Shown one piece after another: positions 28,143 to 35,995 of a stretch of 64,000 nt of DNA. The notes under the pieces are model-generated. The model did no database searches and had not been told where the DNA came from. It saw nothing but the letters and a program-made list of their open reading frames with translations. Every line of letters starts with the position of its first letter. Position 1 is the first letter of the stretch. Position numbers and translations under genes: made by a program. Source of the DNA: Cyanomargarita calcarea GSE-NOS-MK-12-04C (GTDB taxonomy: Bacteria; Cyanobacteriota; Cyanobacteriia; Cyanobacteriales; Nostocaceae); contig JAHHGZ010000013.1 in NCBI GenBank assembly GCA_019359595.1, forward strand, positions 114,827 to 178,826, written 5' to 3'.

Positions 28143-28318
28143 AGATTTTAATTTTTTAGTTCGACAACTCCACAAATCATTTCCGGCTTAAACTCTCAAA
28201 ATTTTCTGTCGTGAAACTTTTTCCAATTTTTCAATAAATTGCTTTATATTTTGCGGTAGTTTCCTAGACATATATTTTTTAGTTCCTCATATGTTTAGGT
28301 CAAATATTCTCTTTAAAT

Positions 28319-29209
28319 CTATAGGTTCGGAGTCCAGTTAAATAGTGCTGCTAGATGGGCAATAACACGATTTTTCCTCCCAAGGTAAGATTTATTTTTT
28401 GCCATAATTCCAACTTTACGGAGTAAAGTTTTATCTGTAGCCTTATAGGAATTGCGAAGCATATAGCTAATATACATATTCATCTTATTGTGGAAATATT
28501 TTAAAGCTTCATCTCCAGTCAAGCCAGAATAAGTTACAATTAACTCTTCTATTTGTTCCAGTTGTGTTAAACAATCTGGCTTTGCCCACGTTTTATATTC
28601 ATAGTTTTGGTCGTGCAAATTGAATGTTAGAATACAAGGATTCTCTATAATGATTGAGGTATATTTACTAGATATACGAGATAAATACTCAATATCTGCT
28701 GAATATTGAAACTGTTCGTTAAATAATCCAAGATTATCAATAATACTCCTGTGGATTGTTACTCCAGATGGTATTGCCAGTGGATGCAATGCTGACCAAG
28801 GACCTGGTTCGACTATCCGACATCTGAAGCAATTATCAAAGTTGTCACCCAAATAATTATGACCAATAAGAGCAGATCCTTGTACTAATGTACATGCTTT
28901 ACGAATAGTATTTAATGCATCTGAATTAATAGTGTCATCATCGTGAATCATGCATATCCAATCACGACTAGCAAACTTTAAACACTTATTCCAAGTACTT
29001 AGCATTCCTTCATTAGTTGAATTCGATACTAATCGAACCCGTTTAATTTTTCCAAGAGCATCAGATGTACCATCTTGAGAACCATCATCTACTACAAGTA
29101 ATTCATCATCATCTTCTAATTGAGGAATTATAGAATTTACAAGAGATACTACAGATTTACATCTTTTGTATGTAGGTATTGCTATAGTTAGGCGAGAATA
29201 CTTATTCAT
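28319..29209 (-). CDS. Family 2 glycosyltransferase
   Basis: A 296-residue GT-A enzyme: 'LTIAIPTYKRCKSVVSLVNSI', 'LLVVDDGSQDGTSDAL', 'CLKFASRDWICMIHDDDTIN' with the DDD metal site, and 'SGVTIHRSIIDNLGLFNEQF' followed by 'SADIEYLSRI'. The C-terminal 80 residues are basic and helical. It precedes the GT2 at 27423 by about 175 bases and follows wzt by 67. Donor and acceptor are unknown. Confidence 0.92.
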   Translation of the reverse strand: MNKYSRLTIAIPTYKRCKSVVSLVNSIIPQLEDDDELLVVDDGSQDGTSDALGKIKRVRLVSNSTNEGMLSTWNKCLKFASRDWICMIHDDDTINSDALNTIRKACTLVQGSALIGHNYLGDNFDNCFRCRIVEPGPWSALHPLAIPSGVTIHRSIIDNLGLFNEQFQYSADIEYLSRISSKYTSIIIENPCILTFNLHDQNYEYKTWAKPDCLTQLEQIEELIVTYSGLTGDEALKYFHNKMNMYISYMLRNSYKATDKTLLRKVGIMAKNKSYLGRKNRVIAHLAALFNWTPNL

Positions 29210-29276
29210 TTATTGACTCCAAAACTTGCAAAATCAAGATTAAATGCTTGAAGCAATCCTTTAAATTAATAATATT

Positions 29277-30569
29277 TTAGACCATACTAGAAGTATTACT
29301 CTCTAATTTTTCTATCCTCAAACTCACATCCTTAAATACAATATTTCCCCAACTTACACTCCAATTTGCAATATGAAATTCGCTGTTTTGCATTGCAATA
29401 ACTTCAAATACTGGCTTGCCAATCACGATGTCAAAATCCGTTCTCATTCCTTCTTTTTGACCAAAGCCAATACTAAAACCTACATGATACGAGTCTGGTG
29501 CAAGATTTAAATTTGAAACTACTAACTGTAATGTCAGCTTGGTATTAGCTCTTACCGAGAACTCCTCAGAAAATAGCGCTCCTACACAATTTCCATTGCT
29601 ACTGAAGAAACTGGAACCAATACTTAAACTATCTATATCTATATCTGACCATATTGTAAGTTCATATTGAATTGGTTGACCAAACATTAAAGTTCCATCT
29701 TGAGAAGATAATAACTTTATATCTAGAAACCTAATTTTCTTACCAAATCCAGATAATCTTAATTTTTGCAAATCCTGAGATTTATTAGTTAACATTTCTG
29801 AGTAATAGAGTTTTACAATTTTTTCTGTTAGACCAATTGAATGAACTTGACCTTTTGAAAGGTAAATTACTCTATCGCAAAGCGTGCTAATTGTTCCCAT
29901 ATGATGGCTGACAAACAGGACTGTTCTTCCCTCCCCAGATATCTGTTCCATTTTTCCCAAGCACTTCTTTTGAAATTGAGCATCACCTACTGCTAAGACT
30001 TCATCAATAATTAGAATTTCTGGTTCTAAGTGTGCTGCAACTGCAAAAGCTAGACGCACATACATGCCGGAGGAATAGCGTTTCACAGGGGTATCTAAAA
30101 ACTTTTCGACTTCTGCAAAAGCGACAATTTCATCAAATTTACGTTTTATCTCTGCCTTGCTCATTCCCAAAATTGCACCGTTGAGAAAGACATTTTCTCT
30201 TCCCGTCAACTCTGGGTGAAAACCAGTCCCGACTTCTAATAAGCTAGCAACTCGCCCCTTAATTCTAATACTTCCTTTCGTAGGTTCAACAATTCGACTA
30301 ATAACCTTTAGTAGCGTCGATTTGCCTGCTCCGTTGTGTCCGATAATACCTAATTTTTCACCCTGCTTAATCTCAAACGACACATCTTTAAGCGCCCAAA
30401 ACTCATCGCGGCTTTGCTCTGCTTCCTTTTTGGTACGGGGGTTCAATGCACTAACTAAAGACTGTCCCGCATTGGTGATTGCTTCGCGAAATGTCTTATT
30501 GCTCTCTTGTTTATGTCCCAGAACATACTTCTTGGCTAAGTTCTCAACTCGGATTACAGTATCTGACAT
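29277..30569 (-). CDS. wzt: Polysaccharide ABC exporter, ATPase subunit (Wzt) with C-terminal glycan-binding domain
   Basis: The start at 30569 is preferred: AGGAG lies eight bases upstream of this ATG but only two before the ATG at 30575. The 430-residue protein has Walker A 'GHNGAGKST', signature 'YSSGMYVR' and Walker B 'ILIIDEVLAVGD', the typical variants of the O-antigen/teichoic exporters (ABCH5). About 170 C-terminal residues form a beta-rich Wzt_C domain that in homologues binds the non-reducing end of the finished glycan. It pairs with the permease gene 28 bases upstream. The N-terminal 240 residues are nearly the same as in the second Wzt at 41686, while the C-terminal domains differ. 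Confidence 0.93.
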   Translation of the reverse strand: MSDTVIRVENLAKKYVLGHKQESNKTFREAITNAGQSLVSALNPRTKKEAEQSRDEFWALKDVSFEIKQGEKLGIIGHNGAGKSTLLKVISRIVEPTKGSIRIKGRVASLLEVGTGFHPELTGRENVFLNGAILGMSKAEIKRKFDEIVAFAEVEKFLDTPVKRYSSGMYVRLAFAVAAHLEPEILIIDEVLAVGDAQFQKKCLGKMEQISGEGRTVLFVSHHMGTISTLCDRVIYLSKGQVHSIGLTEKIVKLYYSEMLTNKSQDLQKLRLSGFGKKIRFLDIKLLSSQDGTLMFGQPIQYELTIWSDIDIDSLSIGSSFFSSNGNCVGALFSEEFSVRANTKLTLQLVVSNLNLAPDSYHVGFSIGFGQKEGMRTDFDIVIGKPVFEVIAMQNSEFHIANWSVSWGNIVFKDVSLRIEKLESNTSSMV

Positions 30570-30597
30570 CTGCATTACTCCTATCTCAACAACACTT

Positions 30598-31425
30598 TTA
30601 AACTACGTCAGCAAATGTGCGTTCCATTCTGCGGAAGTACCAAATACCGCTCACAAGCATCAGAATCACTAAAGCCACAGAGAGTGCAAAACCTGGTAAG
30701 TATATCTGCGACTCACCACCCAAAATCGCCCACCGGAAACCGTCAATTACCCCTACCATTGGGTTGAGTGAATACAGCAGTCGCCACTGTTCCGGTATTT
30801 TAGTGCTGCTATAACCCACCGGAGAAATATACAAACCAATCTGCACTAGAAACGGCACGACATATCGGAAATCTCGATACTCCACAGTCAAAGCCGCCAG
30901 CCACAACCCTGTTCCAATCGACGCAGCAAAGGCAATCAGAGTAAACAGTGGCAGTGTCAAAATACGCCAGTCAGGAATAAAGTTGTAGTAAGCCATCAAC
31001 CCCAGCAAAATCATGCCAGAAATCAGGAAGTCTACAAAACTGACAATCACCGCACTGGTTGGCACTATCAAACGGGGAAAGTAAACCTTGGAAAGCAGGT
31101 TGGCGTTGTTGACTAAACTGTTACTGCATTCACTCAGCGCACCGGAGAAAAACTGCCAGGGTAGCAGCCCAGCAAAAACCAAAATGGGATAAGGTGCATT
31201 ACCTTCACTGGGCAGCTTTGCCACACCTTGAAACACAGCGGTGAATACCACCATCGTCAGAAAAGGCCGAATCAATGCCCATGCCATCCCAATCACTGTC
31301 TGTTTGTAGCGCACTAATATATCGCGCCATGCCAGAAAGTAGAATAGTTCCCGATACTTCCACAGATCCTTCCAGTACTGGCTCTCTGCACGACCTGCCT
31401 CAATAGTCAGTTCTTTACTGTTCAT
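30598..31425 (-). CDS. wzm: Polysaccharide ABC exporter, permease subunit (Wzm)
   Basis: This 275-residue membrane protein has six hydrophobic helices and the ABC-2 exporter signature near the N-terminus ('ELFYFLAWRDILVRYKQTVIGMAWALIRP') and 'GLLPWQFFSGALSECSNSLVNNANLLSKVYFPRLIVP'. The last helix ends 'FRRMERTFADVV', the tail expected of Wzm. With Wzt it would carry undecaprenyl-linked polysaccharide across the inner membrane. It is the first gene of the long - strand run, so its promoter must lie in the 1.4-kb gap to its right; I cannot point to one with confidence. Confidence 0.94.
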   Translation of the reverse strand: MNSKELTIEAGRAESQYWKDLWKYRELFYFLAWRDILVRYKQTVIGMAWALIRPFLTMVVFTAVFQGVAKLPSEGNAPYPILVFAGLLPWQFFSGALSECSNSLVNNANLLSKVYFPRLIVPTSAVIVSFVDFLISGMILLGLMAYYNFIPDWRILTLPLFTLIAFAASIGTGLWLAALTVEYRDFRYVVPFLVQIGLYISPVGYSSTKIPEQWRLLYSLNPMVGVIDGFRWAILGGESQIYLPGFALSVALVILMLVSGIWYFRRMERTFADVV

Positions 31426-31970
31426 CTACTTACCTATATTGTGCATCAATTTTACAAGGCGCGGTTCGCTTTTTACTTAGGAAATCCCAACTCATAGAAA
31501 ACACATTATTATTTTTACTCATGCTTTGTTACTTCCTTAAGTAATCCCACTATCAGGATATTTCGCTACTTCTCTAAGCTAAGATTTTAACCCGGTCTAG
31601 GAATCTCGTAATTCAGTCTCAAAACACTAACAACTATAACGGTAATTTATTTAACTTTGTGTAGCTTTTTTACAATTGCGCGGTAGTCCCTAGAAGATTC
31701 TGTCATAATAATTCGGCAAATTGGCAACTATTCTAAGCATCTTCATCATCAGAAAATATACTGAAAATTTTGGGAATATTTATTTAAAACCGCTGGAATA
31801 CTCATACTGTGTAGCTTTGAGCCGCATAAAAATCTACGCAATATTAGCGTAAGTATATGGAGATTCTATGAATTTTTTGTTTTTTTCCGGATATTCTTGC
31901 TAGAAGAATGAATACTTTATATTTTGTCAAAATTATCTTTAGCTAGAGTAATTTTAATTTTTTTCTGTTT
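31426..31970. other. AT-rich gene-free stretch upstream of wzm
   Basis: This is the left part of a 1.4-kb gap between divergent genes (wzm on the - strand, acyltransferase on the + strand). I see no open frame with a ribosome site and no strong palindrome. It probably holds the promoter of the wzm run. Confidence 0.5.
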
Positions 31971-32203
31971 ATACCGCTTCTTTATAAAGATGCGCCTAAT
32001 TAGCCCACGTAGGTGGGCTACCCTAAGCCCTTCGGGCTGGCTTTGCCTACGGGAACGCCAAGGGCGAATGTTTGTATAGCCGAGCCAGTGCGTTGGGCGG
32101 CTCCGCCGACTTGTTCGCGTAGCGTCTCCTTATTGAGAAGCACCTGGCGTCCAGGCTTGCTGCCTGTGGGTGAATAAAGCGCAACCTCATAGAGAATTGG
32201 TAT
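31971..32203. mobile_element. MITE-like element, 233 bases, ATACC...GGTAT ends
   Basis: The element starts ATACCGCTTCTTTATAAAG and ends AGAGAATTGGTAT; the two ends match as inverted repeats over about 25 bases (18 identical). The interior contains a chain of GC-rich repeat fragments and no gene. It is of the same family as the elements at 32215 and 61358. A target duplication is not evident. Confidence 0.6.
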
Positions 32204-32214
32204 TAGAACAACTT

Positions 32215-32328
32215 ATACCAATTCTGTATGAAGATGCACATAATCAAGACCCCCCTGTAGTCCCCCCTTGGCAAGGGGGGACGGCGTAGCCGGGGGTTAA
32301 TATATGCAGCTTCACAAAGAAACGGTAT
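32215..32328. mobile_element. MITE-like element, 114 bases, ATACC...GGTAT ends
   Basis: The ends ATACCAATTCTGTATGAAG and (reverse strand) ATACCGTTTCTTTGTGAAG match at 15 of 19 positions. The centre is a CCCCCCTTGGCAAGGGGGG palindrome. The element is the reverse complement of 61358-61455, identical apart from an extra 16 bases (ACGGCGTAGCCGGGGG) next to the palindrome. Confidence 0.75.
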
Positions 32329-32562
32329 TAACAGATCAACTGTATTCAACGCTACATTACAGGAGTTTTCAGCAGTTAGAAAGTAGAGTGTTTCACAATT
32401 GAAGAAGGAGCAGTGCTTATAAATCCCGTACTCTCCGTAAGCTCAAAGGTGGCATCATGAGTTTTGCCAGATATTAGTAAGCTTCCTGACTGTTCATGAA
32501 GTTTGTCAAATTTCATATTAGCAAGTGAGAGTAGGTAGTACTTCTCTCAGCTTCTGCCAAAA

Positions 32563-32597
32563 GGGGGTCTCATTGAACACAGACCCCCTATTTTTTT
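32563..32597 (+). terminator. Strong intrinsic terminator with no annotated gene upstream
   Basis: GGGGGTCT (32563-32570) pairs perfectly with AGACCCCC (32581-32588) over a ten-base loop, and is followed by TA and seven T. This is a textbook factor-independent terminator on the + strand. The nearest + strand gene upstream is more than 20 kb away, so it likely ends a small RNA in 32330-32597. Confidence 0.8.
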
Positions 32598-32832
32598 CTT
32601 GGAGTTTGATTATTTAGTCTAGTCAGGAGTGCGAAACTTAAAAGCCTCAATTTAATTGGGTTTGATTATTCTCAATTGCAGAAGTCTATTCTCTACAATG
32701 TCGGTAAGTACTAGCTATATTTACTGATTATTACTTAATTAGTCCGTCAATAATAAGTGCTAAAATTTACTTGACTTTTTTCAGTATTGAGAAGTAATCT
32801 AAACTCCAGTAAAGAATCCGGGTAGTAAGTTT

Positions 32833-33939
32833 ATGTATACAAGCAAACCGAAAACAAAGACTAGGATTTTTTATTACGATGCTATCAAAGTTTTAGCTAT
32901 TTACTTAGTTTGTATATATCATTACAATAATCTTAATTCCAATATTCTTGACAATCCAAATTTTGGAGTCTATATAAATTACTTTTTTCAAGGCATCTCA
33001 AGCATCGCAGTTCCCTTATTCTTTATGGTTAACGGGGCTTTGTTATTGAATAAGCCATACGAACTGAGAAGCCATCTCAAGAAAGTGCTTTATCTATACA
33101 TCCTAGTTTTTGTGTGGAGTATTATTTACTTGATGGTATTTATCCCAATCGAAGGAAATTCATACTCTTTGAAAGATTTTTTCCAGGCATGGTTTTTTCT
33201 TAAACAAGGAATAAGCAATCATTTATGGTTCTTACAAGCATTAATTTCAGTTTATTTGTTATTTCCAATTATCAAGGAAATTTATGATATTCCAGAAAGG
33301 AAGCTTCTCAAATTATTTTGCTTTATTGTTTTTGCTTTTTCTTTCGGCAATTTATTTCTGAATAGCTTATTAAATTTAGTTGAATTCGTGTTGGGACTCA
33401 ATCTTCTTAAAAACGATTCTTTTAATTTTTTCCCTACAATAAATCCATTTGGAAACTACTATTATACATTTTTTTACTTTATTGCTGGTGGTATCCTCTC
33501 TGAGAGAGTGACAAACAACAAAATTAATGTATCAATCAGAGTACTACTCGTATCTTTTTTCACTGCATTGTTTGTGTTATTTCTGTACGGCGTTATAATG
33601 ACTGCCTCAAACAATCTTGTTTATGATACGGTGTGGAATGGTTACTACTCCATAATGACGCTCATAATGTCAGTTTCAACTTTTCTATTCTTTTCCAAAC
33701 TCACCTATGAAAATAAAAAGATTAATCATAGTTTGGTGATAATTGGATCTAACACGCTTGGCATATATCTTGTTCACAGATTTGTGGGACATGTGACACT
33801 ACCATATTTTCGTAGTTTAATTTTATCTAACAGTTTGGTGTCAAATATCCTCTACGATTTCTTATTGGTACTAAGTTCGTTATTGATTGTGTTCATCCTG
33901 AAGCAGTTACCTCTTCTTAGAAAAACAGTAGATATTTAA
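32833..33939 (+). CDS. Acyltransferase family 3 membrane protein
   Basis: The 368-residue protein has ten hydrophobic helices and the family 3 acyltransferase opening 'RIFYYDAIKVLAIYLVCIYHYNN', where the family has an essential His (here His28 or so), then 'SIAVPLFFMVNGALLLNK' and a late 'NTLGIYLVHRFVG'. Members acetylate or succinylate exported glycans and lipids, taking the acyl group across the membrane. Its codon use is very AT-rich compared with the lasso genes downstream. It lies between the wzm run and the lasso cluster and most likely decorates the polysaccharide. A link to the peptide would be speculation. Confidence 0.9.
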   Translation: MYTSKPKTKTRIFYYDAIKVLAIYLVCIYHYNNLNSNILDNPNFGVYINYFFQGISSIAVPLFFMVNGALLLNKPYELRSHLKKVLYLYILVFVWSIIYLMVFIPIEGNSYSLKDFFQAWFFLKQGISNHLWFLQALISVYLLFPIIKEIYDIPERKLLKLFCFIVFAFSFGNLFLNSLLNLVEFVLGLNLLKNDSFNFFPTINPFGNYYYTFFYFIAGGILSERVTNNKINVSIRVLLVSFFTALFVLFLYGVIMTASNNLVYDTVWNGYYSIMTLIMSVSTFLFFSKLTYENKKINHSLVIIGSNTLGIYLVHRFVGHVTLPYFRSLILSNSLVSNILYDFLLVLSSLLIVFILKQLPLLRKTVDI

Positions 33940-35250
33940 GTTTCGATTAAGCAACGAGGGATCGTCTGTAACTGCGATGGCAAGCTAACAACCGTGCTGC
34001 ACCGGAAAGCCCCACATTCATTACAGCAGCAAACACCCCGGCATAAGTAAGTAGGTGAGAATAAACCTAGCTATGTAACAAAATGTAAAAAGTCCGAAAC
34101 CTTTGCGGTTGCTACCAATCGTCCTTACGGGCACACTAAGTCCCAGGGGGACTAGATGCAGCCTACGTGAACGGGAACGCTTCTTTGTTCCGTCGTGCCT
34201 CCACCCTACGGGTTTGCGGAGCATTCTCGTAGAGTAGCTACGCAACGCTGCGGACAACAGTATAGTTGTTTTTATTTTCGCTCACCTACTTAGTCAAAAA
34301 ATCGCATGGTGGAAGTGTGTAGGGAGTGTTGGAGACGCCCTTAAGACTTTGAACAACAAAGATCATTTTTAGTCCATTTTAATGGACTTATAGTCCCTGG
34401 CTGGCTTTCTGTGGGCTTAGTTTGTAGAGCAAGATGTAAAAAAATAAGTTGGCTGGTAGTGAGGGCTACCCTACAGGTTCTGCGAAGCAGTACAGCCCTC
34501 AAAGTAGAGCTAGAGCCGCTTAGTATAAACCTTTAATTATTAATGCCGTTCTAATTAAGTGTTAAACAACGTTAATGAAATTGTATTTTTTTGATGAACT
34601 TGAGATAAAACTCGAACATGTGTATCTGAATTAACCTAATATATTTTCTACGGGTTCGGAAAATTTATACATCCAGTCGCTTCTGTACAAAAATCTACCA
34701 CCACCAAATGTAGAGCGACAGACTTTGATGTAATTAATACAACATTTGCTCCAGGGATAGTCTTTAACGTATATCTACCACTTTTTTGACCTTACTCATC
34801 GGTCATGAAGTCGCTGCCGGGGTAGTCATATTTGCATCGATAGGTTATACAAGTCCGGTTGATTAACAACTGTTCCCACCGAATCGTCCCACCCCGCAAA
34901 GCGGAGCTACCCTAGTACTCCATCTCATTCGCTATGGTGGGTGCGACACTTTTGTCCCCCTGCCCCAATTCTGGGGGACAAGAAAATTCAATTTGAAGTC
35001 CCTCAGAATTGGGGATTTTAGGGGGCTTATCTTTATCCTCCCCAAAATTGGGGGCAGGGGGGCTTCATCGTCGAGTACCCCCCAGAATTAATGACATAGA
35101 CCACTAGCATAAAGCAGCGCTGAATGCTTACGGCTTTGCTTTGCGCTACAGGTTCCCCAGTGACGCACACATCCCCAACAACTTCATCGGGTGCGATCCA
35201 CTGACTATGGGAAGTAGAAGTACCGATTAGCTAAAGGAAATTTACAAACT
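33940..35250. other. 1.3-kb gene-free stretch rich in degenerate repeats
   Basis: No frame here has a ribosome site or family resemblance. The stretch 34100-34260 contains GC-rich repeat fragments (for example CCACCCTACGGGTTTGCGG) common between cyanobacterial genes. 34956-35061 is a separate palindrome. The last 100 bases must hold the promoter of the lasso operon; I see no clear sigma-70 boxes. Confidence 0.6.
34956..35061. repeat. Inverted repeat, same family as 5281-5515 (empty site)
   Basis: Left arm CCCCCTGCCCCAATTCTGGG and right arm CCCCAAAATTGGGGGCAGGG are near-perfect reverse complements. Inside it reads GGGGGACAAGAAAATTCAA, where the copy at 5281 carries the 148-base insert between duplicated GAGAAGAA. 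Confidence 0.8.
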
Positions 35251-35565
35251 ATGAACTTTCCACAACTAAAGCACAAAATCTTTGACTACTCAACGGTAGT
35301 TGCAGCCAATGAGCAAATCTTTTCAGATATTGGTGGAGAAGCAGTCATTCTCAATCTCCAAACTGGGATTTACCACGGTCTAAATGAGGTAGGAGCTAGG
35401 ATTTGGACTCTGATTCAAGAACCAAAGGGTGTATTAGATATCCAACAAACTCTTTTGCAAGAGTATGAAGTTGAATCATCAAGTTGCTTGATTGATATCT
35501 TAGCATTACTTGAAGAATTACAAGCCGTTGGGCTGATTGAGGTTAGGGATGAGAAGATTGCGTAA
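35251..35565 (+). CDS. Lasso peptide B1 protein (PqqD-like RRE, leader-binding)
   Basis: The 104-residue protein is a stand-alone RiPP recognition element of the PqqD fold. A three-stranded opening ('EQIFSDIGGEAVILNLQTGIYHGLNEVGARIWTLIQEP', residues 21-58) is followed by helices ('IQQTLLQEYEVESSSCLIDILALLEELQAVGLIEV'). In lasso systems this protein binds the precursor's leader through the conserved Tyr, Pro and Leu positions and delivers it to the protease B2. AAAGGAAA lies 10-15 bases upstream of the ATG. Its 3' end overlaps B2 by 17 bases. A PQQ role is excluded by the neighbours. Confidence 0.93.
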   Translation: MNFPQLKHKIFDYSTVVAANEQIFSDIGGEAVILNLQTGIYHGLNEVGARIWTLIQEPKGVLDIQQTLLQEYEVESSSCLIDILALLEELQAVGLIEVRDEKIA

Positions 35566-35995
35566 ATTTTTGGGTTTAAGTTGGGGCGATCGCTATTTAC
35601 TCCTCTCTACTTTAGTTTTGCTGTTAACTATGAGATTGGGGCTGTACTTGCTGAGATTCCGGACATTACTTAAATGGGTGAGAAGAGTTAGTCAAACAAC
35701 TTTTCAGTCACCAGTCAAAAATCAAACTTCCCCAAGCAGAATTATTTGGTCAGTTAATGTGATTAGTCGCTATATGCTGCCGGGTGTCAAGTGTTTGGCA
35801 CGGGCTTTAACTACCCACATACTGATGAGTCGCTATGGTTACTCACCACAACTCCAAATAGGTGTTGCGAAAGCAGAAGGAGGAAAATTAGAAGCTCATG
35901 CCTGGATTGAACATCAGGGACGAGTTGCTATAGGTCATCTTCCAGACCTTGGACGCTATATCCCACTACCATCCCTCGAAGGAGTTAAATTATGA
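35549..35995 (+). CDS. Lasso peptide B2 protein (transglutaminase-like leader protease)
   Basis: The 148-residue protein starts best at the ATG at 35549 (the frame is open from a TTG at 35537). It has a hydrophobic N-terminal helix (residues 16-36), then the cysteine-protease core: Cys82 in 'GVKCLARALTTHILMSRYG', His117 in 'KLEAHAWIEHQG' and a likely Asp133 in 'HLPDLGRY'. This is the Cys-His-Asp triad of the family, which removes the leader so that the new N-terminus can be cyclised. It overlaps B1 by 17 bases and the cyclase gene by four (ATGA), so B1, B2 and C are translationally coupled. Confidence 0.93.
   Translation: MRRLRKFLGLSWGDRYLLLSTLVLLLTMRLGLYLLRFRTLLKWVRRVSQTTFQSPVKNQTSPSRIIWSVNVISRYMLPGVKCLARALTTHILMSRYGYSPQLQIGVAKAEGGKLEAHAWIEHQGRVAIGHLPDLGRYIPLPSLEGVKL

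Noticed and set aside
34021..34257. 78-codon - strand frame, Arg/Ser-rich
   Set aside because: It runs through GC-rich intergenic repeat fragments and has no ribosome site.
35062..35250. A second lasso precursor upstream of B1
   Set aside because: I looked for a short frame with a ribosome site and a YxxPxL leader and found none.
35251..35565. PQQ biosynthesis PqqD
   Set aside because: No other pqq gene is present; the coupled B2 and C genes and the precursor define a lasso system.
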